Shown here in pieces: positions 1 through 5,935 of a stretch of DNA of 30,645 bases. The translations under genes were made by a program, and so were the position numbers. How positions within the stretch are numbered: position 1 is the first letter of the stretch; each line of letters starts with the position of its first letter. Source of the DNA: a virus. The notes under the pieces are model-generated. The model saw only the letters and a list, made by a program, of their open reading frames with translations. It searched no databases and had not been told where the DNA came from. Location of the stretch: positions 1-30,645 of the IMG/VR virus record IMGVR_UViG_3300017783_000122; one strand, 5' to 3'.

Positions 1-32
1 AGAGTGTAGTTCATGATTAGAGTGAATGAGTG

Positions 33-227
33 TTAGTTAGTGGGGAAGTTGGTACAGACTGCATCACATAACAATGCTACAAGTTCTTCACTACCTTTAC
101 CACACATATCATCAACAATGTTCTCAATGTCCTCCATTAGTTGTTCTCGTTGCATCAACATTTCAAGATGAGGATTAGGAGTGAAAGTTTTCATTTGTTC
201 GTGAAGATAGGATTTGATTAGTGACAT
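33..227 (-). CDS. Small hypothetical protein, 64 aa
   Basis: I do not recognise this protein. It is a short, mostly helical-looking, acidic sequence with three cysteines in its second half and a run of Glu/Asp around residues 30-40. I place the start at the ATG at 227 rather than the upstream TTG at 236, because the preceding gene ends with TGA at 230-232 and only two bases separate that stop from the ATG, which is typical translational coupling here. No clear Shine-Dalgarno is visible, so translation may depend on the upstream gene. It is the last complete gene of the window and follows repeat copy 1 and the 84-aa gene. No membrane segment or signal peptide is seen. Confidence 0.7.
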   Translation of the reverse strand: MSLIKSYLHEQMKTFTPNPHLEMLMQREQLMEDIENIVDDMCGKGSEELVALLCDAVCTNFPTN

Positions 228-229
228 AA

Positions 230-484
230 TCACCAACGAGTTTGAATCAGTGCAGAGTTGAAAAGTTGTGGTTCTAGGTGCATATCAGTCACCTCATACT
301 TATAACCCTCAATACGATTCTCAACCTCTTTTTTGAACGATTCTGTGTTAATGTAGGACTTAGATTGCGTTTTTCCGCAGAATGTAACCGTTTTATACAT
401 CAGGCGTTCGCTGATAGTTCCGTCAGAATACTTAACGGGGTAGAAGTCAACTACCATGTGAGCGCCGTTTGCTGTGAGTTGCAT
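230..484 (-). CDS. Small hypothetical protein, 84 aa
   Basis: I do not recognise a family. The protein has mixed beta/alpha character, with a hydrophobic strand near residues 9-16 (HMVVDFYP), a Lys/Ser-rich middle and a Glu/Lys-rich helix around residues 48-60. It is the first gene after repeat copy 1; about 33 bases separate the core of the repeat from the ATG. An AAGGA in the repeat tail lies 17 bases before the ATG, too far for a normal ribosome-binding site. It is followed two bases later by the 64-aa gene, so the two probably form one unit. Confidence 0.75.
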   Translation of the reverse strand: MQLTANGAHMVVDFYPVKYSDGTISERLMYKTVTFCGKTQSKSYINTESFKKEVENRIEGYKYEVTDMHLEPQLFNSALIQTRW

Positions 485-516
485 GTTTTGTTAGTTGGTT
501 GTCCTTACACTATTGA

Positions 517-537
517 GACAGTTTAGAAGCTTCAGTT
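517..537 (-). repeat. Intergenic repeat element, copy 1
   Basis: Minus-strand core CTGAAGCTTCTAAACTGTC with an inner 8-base palindrome GAAGCTTC. It differs from the majority core by C for G before TGTC, a variant shared with copies 2 and 4. The TAA stop of the 47-aa gene overlaps its first bases. The element is identical to copy 2 over 44 bases (498-541 against 1139-1182), including the downstream tail with AATAGTGTAAGGACAAC. It sits directly upstream of the 84-aa gene. Confidence 0.9.
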
Positions 538-679
538 ATTGTAACGCAGCATTCACTCCCATAACTTTTGCATTAGGATTACGTGATTTTGCTGTTTGAA
601 TAGCATCGCTAGAATTTGAGGCATGAACTTCTTCATTAAAGACTTTGCCAGAACTATACAATTTAACTTGCCATTTCAT
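536..679 (-). CDS. Micro-protein, 47 aa
   Basis: This short gene begins MKWQVKLYSSGKVFNEEV and ends with a TAA that overlaps repeat copy 1. It is supported by an ATGA overlap with the stop of the preceding gene (676-679), an uninterrupted frame and normal amino-acid composition. The pattern, an N-terminal beta-strand with alternating hydrophobics, a helix with SSDAIQTAKSRNP and a final strand NAKVMGV, resembles small alpha/beta folds such as KOW-less ribosome-associated or DUF-type phage proteins, but I cannot name a family. It is the last gene of the three-gene cassette between repeat copies 2 and 1. Confidence 0.7.
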   Translation of the reverse strand: MKWQVKLYSSGKVFNEEVHASNSSDAIQTAKSRNPNAKVMGVNAALQ

Positions 680-981
680 AATGACATTGCCTCATCGAAT
701 GAACGGATTGATCCTCTCCATGCTTGCATAGTTTTACGGGAGTTAATGTAATCCCATCCAGCATCTTCGGCATCTATGTAACGAACATACCTTTGACGGA
801 ATGTTTTATAATGATGACGAATCACTCCATCATCTCCCATTTTGCTGGATGAATACACCCATACATTGTAATCATACTTGCCCAGATTGACCTGAACTGG
901 TGAATGATTGCTGCCTTTTTTGATCATTGTAATAAAAAAATTTGTGGAGTTTGAATCAAAAAGGGTTAGACCATGACTCAT
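676..981 (-). CDS. Hypothetical protein, 101 aa
   Basis: I do not recognise this protein. It starts MSHGLTLFDSNSTNFFIT and is rich in aromatic residues and basic residues in the middle (YKTFRQRYVRYIDAEDAGWDYI), suggesting a compact soluble alpha/beta protein. It overlaps the 3' end of the 57-aa gene by 26 bases and its own stop overlaps the ATG of the 47-aa gene by four bases, so the three are translationally coupled. It lies in the cassette bounded by the 44-base direct repeats. The predicted product has no membrane segment. Confidence 0.75.
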   Translation of the reverse strand: MSHGLTLFDSNSTNFFITMIKKGSNHSPVQVNLGKYDYNVWVYSSSKMGDDGVIRHHYKTFRQRYVRYIDAEDAGWDYINSRKTMQAWRGSIRSFDEAMSL

Positions 982-1129
982 ACTTCTTCATGGTGATGTA
1001 ACCCTCACGGCACAATTCATCAGTGAAGATGCCCCATGCCTCACGTTTTGCGACCTTATCTGTTGATCCACTTACCATCCAATTGTAACGGAATTGATCA
1101 AGTGCTTGTGCTTTGGTGATGGTTCGCAT
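956..1129 (-). CDS. Small hypothetical protein, 57 aa
   Basis: This gene encodes a protein starting MRTITKAQALDQFRYNWM and ending with an aromatic, basic tail (KKYESWSNPF). It is predicted mostly helical, with features of a small DNA- or RNA-associated or regulatory protein (TKAQALDQF, EAWGIFTDELCREGY), but no family is recognised. It is the first gene after repeat copy 2; AAGGA lies 13 bases before the ATG. Its last 26 bases overlap the 101-aa gene. The frame is open from ATG to TGA with natural composition, and it fills what would otherwise be a gap of about 200 bases. Confidence 0.75.
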   Translation of the reverse strand: MRTITKAQALDQFRYNWMVSGSTDKVAKREAWGIFTDELCREGYITMKKYESWSNPF

Positions 1130-1157
1130 GATGGTTGAGTTGTCCTTACACTATTGA

Positions 1158-1178
1158 GACAGTTTAGAAGCTTCAGTT
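1158..1178 (-). repeat. Intergenic repeat element, copy 2
   Basis: Minus-strand core CTGAAGCTTCTAAACTGTC followed by the same tail as copy 1; 44 bases (1139-1182) are identical to copy 1. It lies just after the TGA of the 70-aa gene and about 29 bases upstream of the 57-aa gene. Together with copy 1 it brackets three coupled genes in direct orientation. Confidence 0.9.
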
Positions 1179-1186
1179 ATTGAAAG

Positions 1187-1399
1187 TCACCCATGATTTT
1201 CCATAAACTCATCAAGAGTATAATATTCTCCAGTTGATGTTTCTTCTATTAATTCTTCTATTGAATAACATTCTAAATTCAGTTGATATTGTTCTACTGT
1301 ATCATCTACTTCGGGGTCAAAGTCATCATGAATTAGATAATCATATTCATGAACCAGTGCATCGATTAATTGTTGTTTAGTGTATTTTTTATCAAACAT
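1187..1399 (-). CDS. Acidic hypothetical protein, 70 aa
   Basis: The protein is strongly acidic, with DYLIHDDFDPEVDD in the first half and EELIEETSTGEYYTLDEFMENHG at the C-terminus. From memory such short acidic proteins ending in a YTLDEFM-like motif recur in T4-like cyanophages, but the function is unknown. I chose the ATG at 1399 rather than an upstream in-frame start at 1534: the 1399 ATG overlaps the stop of the upstream nucleotidyltransferase-like gene by eight bases, and GGGAG lies eight to nine bases before it. Acidity could suggest DNA mimicry or protein binding, which is speculation. Confidence 0.8.
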   Translation of the reverse strand: MFDKKYTKQQLIDALVHEYDYLIHDDFDPEVDDTVEQYQLNLECYSIEELIEETSTGEYYTLDEFMENHG

Positions 1400-2276
1400 T
1401 AGCGAATCTCCCGTTGTTGAAGTTTGCATGTGAGAATTGTTCACGGTTGACGAGTTTGAACATGCCATAATTGTTGATCTTGACATAACCTTCGCCACCA
1501 CATTGACGATCTCCAATGTATGCACTAGGTCCATTATTACGCATCAAGAATAACATGTCATCTTTGATAGACTTGATCAAGAACCAGTAACTAATCAAAC
1601 GAGAGTTGTTGAATGTTTCTGGCACAACTTCACGACCTTCACGAATACATTTGTTCAGTGATACTTGAAGCTCTGCTGCTTCTTTCTTGTCGGCAAATGT
1701 CACCAACTGTGCCATCTGTCGTGCAAAACCAACAATCTCATCAAAATCTTCATAGACTTGCCAACACTTAGGTTGAACAAACTTACAAGACTCAGTATCA
1801 TTGAAGATTTCAATATCTACCATGTCATTGATGACATAGGCATCTTTCATGTCACCATCAGTTGCATACAATGTGTGAGGTGCGATGACAATGTTTTGAT
1901 GAATTACTTCATCAAAAATATAAGTAATCGTATTGGGGCAAAAAGTATCATCACCACCAAACCCAATAAAATCACCTTGAACAATCCCGTCGAAACTAGG
2001 AAGACAATCAAGGCAATGGTGTAATATATCAGCAACATTGCCAACATGATTAACATCAATGTCAGAATGTGTTTCATTAATCTTGATAAGTTTCTTATTA
2101 AAGACCGATTTTGTACCAACAAAGAATCGACCCGTCTGCGGATTCGTACCCCATACAATCGCAGGAGCGCCATCGATCTTCGCAGAGATTTCACCATCAG
2201 AAAGGAACCAATCAAGGACAGAAAGATCACCCGTCAGAATAGAATCTTCAGGATGTTGGAGATGAGTGTTCTTCAT
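1392..2276 (-). CDS. Nucleotidyltransferase/ligase-like phage protein (KxDG motif), 294 aa
   Basis: The N-terminal part carries signatures reminiscent of covalent nucleotidyltransferases (DNA/RNA ligases): K33-I-D-G in SAKIDGAPAIVWG as motif I, FFVGTKS at 51-57 in the place of motif III, and DGIVQGDF at 96-103 in the place of motif IIIa. The opening THLQHPED and later PNTITYIF also resemble a conserved T4-like cyanophage family, recalled from memory, with a THLEHxED start and a VKWDGAPAIF motif. An adenylated-lysine enzyme acting on nucleic acid is therefore a reasonable guess, but motifs IV and V are not clear and a non-catalytic relative is possible. The ATG lies immediately after repeat copy 3 with almost no leader; the 70-aa gene overlaps its end. 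Confidence 0.75.
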   Translation of the reverse strand: MKNTHLQHPEDSILTGDLSVLDWFLSDGEISAKIDGAPAIVWGTNPQTGRFFVGTKSVFNKKLIKINETHSDIDVNHVGNVADILHHCLDCLPSFDGIVQGDFIGFGGDDTFCPNTITYIFDEVIHQNIVIAPHTLYATDGDMKDAYVINDMVDIEIFNDTESCKFVQPKCWQVYEDFDEIVGFARQMAQLVTFADKKEAAELQVSLNKCIREGREVVPETFNNSRLISYWFLIKSIKDDMLFLMRNNGPSAYIGDRQCGGEGYVKINNYGMFKLVNREQFSHANFNNGRFANV

Positions 2277-2284
2277 ACTATAGG

Positions 2285-2305
2285 GACACTTTAGAAGCTT
2301 CAGTT
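2285..2305 (-). repeat. Intergenic repeat element, copy 3
   Basis: Minus-strand core CTGAAGCTTCTAAAGTGTC followed by CCTATAGT and then directly the ATG of the nucleotidyltransferase-like gene at 2276. The stop of the 79-aa gene lies four bases upstream. If the TATAGT were a -10 box, the transcript would begin inside the coding sequence, which argues against that reading for this copy. Confidence 0.9.
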
Positions 2306-2308
2306 TAA

Positions 2309-2548
2309 TTAAATTGGAAGTTTTGCTACAGATTTACCCTTACTATGCTTGTCTATAAAGTTTATTGCAGACTGACGATTGCGACAGACTTTAAGAACCT
2401 TTGTCTGATGTACCACTGCTAGTTTAGTATCACTTCCCGCAATAGGCACAGCAGCATACATCAATGGATCATCATATTTTCCAACAATAAACCCTTGCTC
2501 TACAGGTTTGGGATTAAGAATGTCTCTCTTGGATTGTGTTAATTTCAT
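2309..2548 (-). CDS. Hypothetical protein, 79 aa
   Basis: I do not recognise a specific family. The protein begins MKLTQSKRDILNPKP and has a central beta-rich segment with GFIVGKYDDPLMYAAVPIAGS followed by a basic helix (VLKVCRNRQSAINFIDKHS), so it is likely a small soluble, basic protein. Its ATG overlaps a TGA that terminates a second copy of the helicase tail (SEIRK) in another frame, which suggests that this gene originally followed the helicase directly. It ends a few bases before repeat copy 3. Confidence 0.75.
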   Translation of the reverse strand: MKLTQSKRDILNPKPVEQGFIVGKYDDPLMYAAVPIAGSDTKLAVVHQTKVLKVCRNRQSAINFIDKHSKGKSVAKLPI

Positions 2549-2599
2549 TTACGAATCTCACTTTCTAATTTCACTGATTGCTGGCATTCCTTGACGGAA
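2545..2599 (-). pseudogene. Orphan 3' tail(s) of a DEAH helicase gene
   Basis: Read on the minus strand, 2599-2558 encodes FRQGMPAISEIRK-stop. The intact helicase upstream ends FNQGQPAISEIRR-stop, so ten of thirteen residues match while the DNA differs at many third positions. A second, shorter tail SEIRK-stop follows in a different frame at 2562-2545 and its TGA overlaps the ATG of the 79-aa gene. These fragments lie on the far side of the 143-aa gene, as if a cassette carrying a substitute helicase 3' end had been inserted and the old end left behind. The 13-residue match is strong for its length; the five-residue one could be chance. Confidence 0.8.
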
Positions 2600-2633
2600 A
2601 CCATTCCCTGTGGGGAAATGATGGACACTTCAA

Positions 2634-3065
2634 TCAACTGGCACACTCTTCACTCATAAACAAATAGAGTGCCAAATCTCTAGTTTTCGCACTATTTTGA
2701 TGTCCTGATCCAATAGATCTAGCAGTATCAAAAACACGACCTAAAGATCCTTTATCATCACTCGAATAATCTATATTTTTTGAGTGTATAAAATCTACAT
2801 CAAAACATTGAAATTCCCCATAAGACTTCCATGGATTATATTGAGACAACCCCCGAATCTTAACAAGGGCTAAATTTATAGAGTCGCAATCATTGGTGTT
2901 AGATGACTTAGATACAATAAGAGATATATCTCCAGGTTTAAGTGTGTAGTTATTAGTACCATATCCAAGCATACTTGAAAGTTTTCCGGTTTTGAAAAGA
3001 TCATGATGTGTAAATTCACAATCTTCTGGGGGTTGATAGATGCGAATGTAAACGTTGGGATTCAT
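2634..3065 (-). CDS. Hypothetical protein inserted downstream of helicase, 143 aa
   Basis: No family is recognised. The sequence has an N-terminal beta region (NVYIRIYQPPEDCEF), a segment KPGDISLIVSKS, a central LALVKIRGLSQYNPW and a C-terminal helix (KTRDLALYLFMSEECAS). H-N-H, GIY-YIG and LAGLIDADG endonuclease signatures are not visible. The ATG follows the helicase stop by two bases. The gene is flanked by two helicase 3' ends, one intact and one fossil, so it is likely a recently arrived cargo gene. A function in mobility, such as an unfamiliar endonuclease, is possible but is only inferred from context. Confidence 0.75.
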   Translation of the reverse strand: MNPNVYIRIYQPPEDCEFTHHDLFKTGKLSSMLGYGTNNYTLKPGDISLIVSKSSNTNDCDSINLALVKIRGLSQYNPWKSYGEFQCFDVDFIHSKNIDYSSDDKGSLGRVFDTARSIGSGHQNSAKTRDLALYLFMSEECAS

Positions 3066-3067
3066 AA

Positions 3068-4270
3068 TTAACGACGAATTTCACTGATAGCGGGTTGACC
3101 TTGATTAAACACAACATCAACAACTGCCTGAACTTTCTTGGCAGTGCTGATGCCAACTCTGTCATAAGTTGGGATGCAAACTAAACCAAAGGTCTTAGAC
3201 TTGTCACCCAATCTAATCACACGACCAATAGACTGACTGATGCCAATGTAGTCCATGTTCCGCATGAAAATAACAGCTTCAAGACCACTCACGTTAATAC
3301 CCTCAGACAGAATAGAGTGGTGAAGAACAACAAATTTCTTGGTCTTGTCCTTGCCCCAAGTATTCAGTGTGTCAAAGAATACGTCGCGATTGACTTTCTT
3401 ACCATCAATGATTGCACCTGTCTTCGATGTAATCGTCATCCAAGAGTAACCACGTTCAGCAAGTTGTAGGCAGAAATCTGAATGAGTGAGAAGATTGATG
3501 ATTTGCTTTGTTGTGCGAGCACAAATCAAAGTCTTGTCGATGTCGTTGTCATCGATAGTCTCAATCAAGTTGTCACAATCATCAGCAAACATCACCTTGC
3601 GACCTTTAACCATAGGCAATTGTTTGACTACAACTTTAGGAGGGAGAATGTAACCCTGTTCAACTAACTCAGGAGCAGGAACATTACACAGAACCTGACC
3701 ATAAACAGACCAATTCATGCCTGGTTTAGTGGCAGCAAGAGAATGTTTAGGTGTTGCAGTAAAGAAATAGCAACGATTTGCTTCATTAGCAAAGAACTCA
3801 GTCGCAGGAAAGAAGTTCTTCTTTACACTATTGTGTGCTTCATCAAAATAGATGTTGTCAACCTCAATATCTGCCTCCATGACACGATGCAAAGAATTGT
3901 ATGTGGTGAAGATGATACAATTCTCACCCATAGTGCGAGCACAATTTGCATACACGGCAATCTTTTCTGCTTTAGTAGTGCTGACGTGATGTGTTTCACC
4001 ACTGTGAACGTGCATCACATGCAAATATGGGTCACTATTGTTAGGATCAATGACCTCCATAAATTCAGAACACAGTTGCTCTGCCAGCAAAATACGCGGA
4101 GAAACAACAACAGTTGTCACACCACTATTGCAACGATCCATAGAAGATTTTGCATCCATTATCATCGTCAATGTTTTACCACCACCAGTGGGAACGATCA
4201 CCTGACCTTTGTTGTAGTTTTGCAGACGATCAATGATGCGTTCCTGATGTGGACGAAGGGTCAGAGTCAT
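3068..4270 (-). CDS. DEAH-box SF2 DNA/RNA helicase, 400 aa
   Basis: A superfamily 2 helicase with clear motifs in order: RPHQ (Q-like) at residue 6, Walker A PTGGGKT at 27-33, motif Ia SPRILLAEQL near 57, DEAH box at 143-146, TAT (motif III) near 171-173 and a QSIGRVIR motif VI near 346-353. Such proteins unwind or translocate on nucleic acid using ATP. From memory, very similar helicases occur as conserved genes of T4-like cyanophages, distinct from UvsW. No nuclease or extra domain is fused. I start at the ATG at 4270; an in-frame TTG precedes it. It follows repeat copy 4, and its 3' end is duplicated as a fossil at 2545-2599. Function may be in recombination or replication. Confidence 0.93.
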   Translation of the reverse strand: MTLTLRPHQERIIDRLQNYNKGQVIVPTGGGKTLTMIMDAKSSMDRCNSGVTTVVVSPRILLAEQLCSEFMEVIDPNNSDPYLHVMHVHSGETHHVSTTKAEKIAVYANCARTMGENCIIFTTYNSLHRVMEADIEVDNIYFDEAHNSVKKNFFPATEFFANEANRCYFFTATPKHSLAATKPGMNWSVYGQVLCNVPAPELVEQGYILPPKVVVKQLPMVKGRKVMFADDCDNLIETIDDNDIDKTLICARTTKQIINLLTHSDFCLQLAERGYSWMTITSKTGAIIDGKKVNRDVFFDTLNTWGKDKTKKFVVLHHSILSEGINVSGLEAVIFMRNMDYIGISQSIGRVIRLGDKSKTFGLVCIPTYDRVGISTAKKVQAVVDVVFNQGQPAISEIRR

Positions 4271-4293
4271 CAAAGGAGTATCAGTAATATTGG

Positions 4294-4314
4294 GACAGTT
4301 TAGAAGCTTCAGTT
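4294..4314 (-). repeat. Intergenic repeat element, copy 4
   Basis: Minus-strand core CTGAAGCTTCTAAACTGTC then CCAATATTACTG, located between the methyltransferase stop (4318) and the helicase ATG (4270). It carries the C variant before TGTC also seen in copies 1 and 2. Confidence 0.9.
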
Positions 4315-4317
4315 AAT

Positions 4318-5265
4318 TTAACTGACCATTGCATCTAATAATGGGTTTTTAATTGTTTTTTTGAATATTTTCTCTCCATCACGATTAAGATCAAATAAAA
4401 TGTAATTTCTATTTGTATGAATAGCACTCCTACCCACAGTACCTGATCCAGCACATGGATCTAGAACGATTGAATTTTTATTACTGAACATACGCAATAT
4501 TCGATTTAATAATGCAATAGGTTTTTGAGTTGCATAATCTAACTTTTCATTTCCTTGAATTTGTTTAATGTCATTCCATACATCTTTAACAGGGATTCCA
4601 TCCATTTCATCCAGATACTTTTTAACTCTAGGAATACCTGTATTTGAAGAATACTCTAGTCTATTATCATCATGAAGCATCTGCATTCTTTCTTTTGATA
4701 TATGCCATTGGAGATGATTACCATTCCATTCATATCTTAAATTAGGACGAGATACAACGTTTGGTTGACGATTAACAAGTGCAGATGTGTTATATTTCTT
4801 TTTGCGAAACTTACAGATCTTTGCTTTGTTTATTGTATCTTTATCATATTCTTTGTGCTCTGGATTATAAATTGATTCTTTACCTTTTTGATAGACAATA
4901 ATCGTATCATGATTGCGTTGCAGTTGCTTTTTAGATTTGTGATTACCACCAGAAATCCATGCAATCTCATTCTTGAATTTATTTTCACCAAATACATCAT
5001 CAAGGACAATACGAATATGGTGAGAGATCTTGGGTTCTACATGAACAACAATATTACCATAATCAGTTAGAACTCTATGGCACTCCTGCAAAAGAGGACG
5101 CATTAATAACTCTCGATAATCTACACTAGATTTAAATCTATCATCAAAGTGATAAAAGTCTCTACCAGTACAATATGGTGGATCAATATAAATTAAATCC
5201 ACAGAGTTTGCATCAACTTCTTTTAGAAGTTCTCTACTATCACCAATTGTATATTCATTTAGCAT
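4318..5265 (-). CDS. Beta-class DNA methyltransferase (DPPY), probably N6-adenine, 315 aa
   Basis: The catalytic motif IV DPPY is at 28-31 and the S-adenosylmethionine-binding motif I, DPCAGSGTVG, is near 269, preceded by a motif X-like TQKPIALLNRI. This order (IV before X and I) defines the beta class, as in Mod subunits and several type II enzymes. DPPY favours methylation of adenine N6. The region around 140-230 would be the target-recognition domain; the specificity cannot be read. The ATG lies inside the end of the nuclease-like gene (11-base overlap), so the two are co-translated. It is a complete-length enzyme with no visible inactivating change. It may protect phage DNA from the host or from its partner nuclease. 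Confidence 0.95.
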   Translation of the reverse strand: MLNEYTIGDSRELLKEVDANSVDLIYIDPPYCTGRDFYHFDDRFKSSVDYRELLMRPLLQECHRVLTDYGNIVVHVEPKISHHIRIVLDDVFGENKFKNEIAWISGGNHKSKKQLQRNHDTIIVYQKGKESIYNPEHKEYDKDTINKAKICKFRKKKYNTSALVNRQPNVVSRPNLRYEWNGNHLQWHISKERMQMLHDDNRLEYSSNTGIPRVKKYLDEMDGIPVKDVWNDIKQIQGNEKLDYATQKPIALLNRILRMFSNKNSIVLDPCAGSGTVGRSAIHTNRNYILFDLNRDGEKIFKKTIKNPLLDAMVS

Positions 5266-5788
5266 TATTTAAAGAAACCAGAACTTCTTTAGCACAACCA
5301 GTGTACTTTCTACGAATAGAAGCAGGAACAGAACCTACACAATATCCAGGCATATTAGTATCTTCTAATTCACTACTAGGAATAGCAAGATACTCCCACT
5401 CAGAAATATCTTCATGACCTTTAGGGACAATAAACAGTATAACATCAAAAGAGTCTACTGCATAGCGAACTTGTCCATTTTTAGACCCAGCAGTTGCATT
5501 TTTACCTGTAGTTCTTCTAGTTTGTTCCATGTGTAGAGTTTTTCCACCACGAAACTTTACTTGTATTCTTAAACCTTTATCTGATAATCTATCATACTTT
5601 TCTTGCTGTCCCTCATTATCATCAGGTGATTTATCATTTTCAATTTTACATTCTTCACGCAACCATTGTGGTGCAATAATACGCTCAGTTGGAAAAGCAA
5701 GAAATTTACCAATTTCTCTTGTGTCACCTTCAGTAATGAGTTCTTCAAAACCAAGAGCAACGATTTCCGAAAGTTTAGAAACTCCCAT
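5255..5788 (-). CDS. Putative PD-(D/E)XK-like restriction endonuclease, 177 aa
   Basis: The protein has a plausible nuclease core: D66/D70 followed by the strand GLRIQVKFRGG with Q76-x-K78, a QxK form known from Mrr-like enzymes. It continues with a basic stretch (EQTRRTTGKN) and the strand VDSFDVILFIVPKG, as in restriction-enzyme folds. The neighbour in the same transcript is a methyltransferase with which it overlaps by 11 bases, the usual layout of a type II system. Translation should be strong: AAGGAG lies seven bases before the ATG. It has its own sigma70-like promoter and upstream terminator. The nuclease assignment rests on motif and context; a non-catalytic partner or another DNA-binding role is possible. 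Confidence 0.65.
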   Translation of the reverse strand: MGVSKLSEIVALGFEELITEGDTREIGKFLAFPTERIIAPQWLREECKIENDKSPDDNEGQQEKYDRLSDKGLRIQVKFRGGKTLHMEQTRRTTGKNATAGSKNGQVRYAVDSFDVILFIVPKGHEDISEWEYLAIPSSELEDTNMPGYCVGSVPASIRRKYTGCAKEVLVSLNNAK

Positions 5789-5809
5789 CGGTGATCTCCT
5801 TAAAATAGT

Positions 5810-5838
5810 AGTTTAACAGAATGAAGACCGCCTGTCAA
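5810..5838 (-). promoter_or_regulatory. Sigma70-type promoter of the nuclease-methyltransferase cassette
   Basis: Minus strand: TTGACA (5838-5833), exactly 17 bases of spacer, then TAAACT (5815-5810). The -35 box is a perfect consensus and the -10 box matches TATAAT at four of six positions. AAGGAG follows at 5801-5796, then the ATG at 5788. The promoter starts two bases after the T-tract of an intrinsic terminator. Confidence 0.75.
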
Positions 5839-5841
5839 CAA

Positions 5842-5881
5842 AAAACAACCTTAAGGATACAAATATACTTAAGGTTGTTTT
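5842..5881 (-). terminator. Intrinsic terminator upstream of the nuclease-methyltransferase cassette
   Basis: A perfect 14-base-pair stem, AAAACAACCTTAAG with its complement, encloses a 12-base loop. On the minus strand it is followed by T residues (six in a row at 5845-5840, four of them in the stem). It would stop transcripts arriving from the upstream gene and repeat copy 5, insulating the cassette. Confidence 0.85.
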
Positions 5882-5897
5882 AGGAGTCTTGTAGGAG

Positions 5898-5917
5898 GTC
5901 TCAGACACTACTGAGAC
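5898..5917 (-). other. Small hairpin attached to repeat copy 5
   Basis: Minus strand GTCTCAG-TAGTGT-CTGAGAC forms a perfect seven-base-pair stem with a six-base loop directly after the core of copy 5. There is no T-tract, so it is not a terminator by itself. Copies 6 and 8 have related, weaker stems between GTGTCT or GTGTTT and a downstream AGACAC. Confidence 0.6.
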
Positions 5918-5935
5918 ACTTTATAAGCTTCAGTT
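5915..5935 (-). repeat. Intergenic repeat element, copy 5 (TATAAA variant)
   Basis: Minus-strand core CTGAAGCTTATAAAGTGTC: the one C-to-A change compared with other copies breaks the GAAGCTTC palindrome and creates TATAAAG, closer to the T4 late-promoter octamer TATAAATA. It begins directly after the TAA of the basic protein gene. Downstream are a hairpin, a terminator and the sigma70 promoter. Confidence 0.9.

Noticed and set aside
1-14. ATG at position 14 on the minus strand running off the left edge
   Set aside because: Fewer than five codons are visible, so a next gene cannot be supported.
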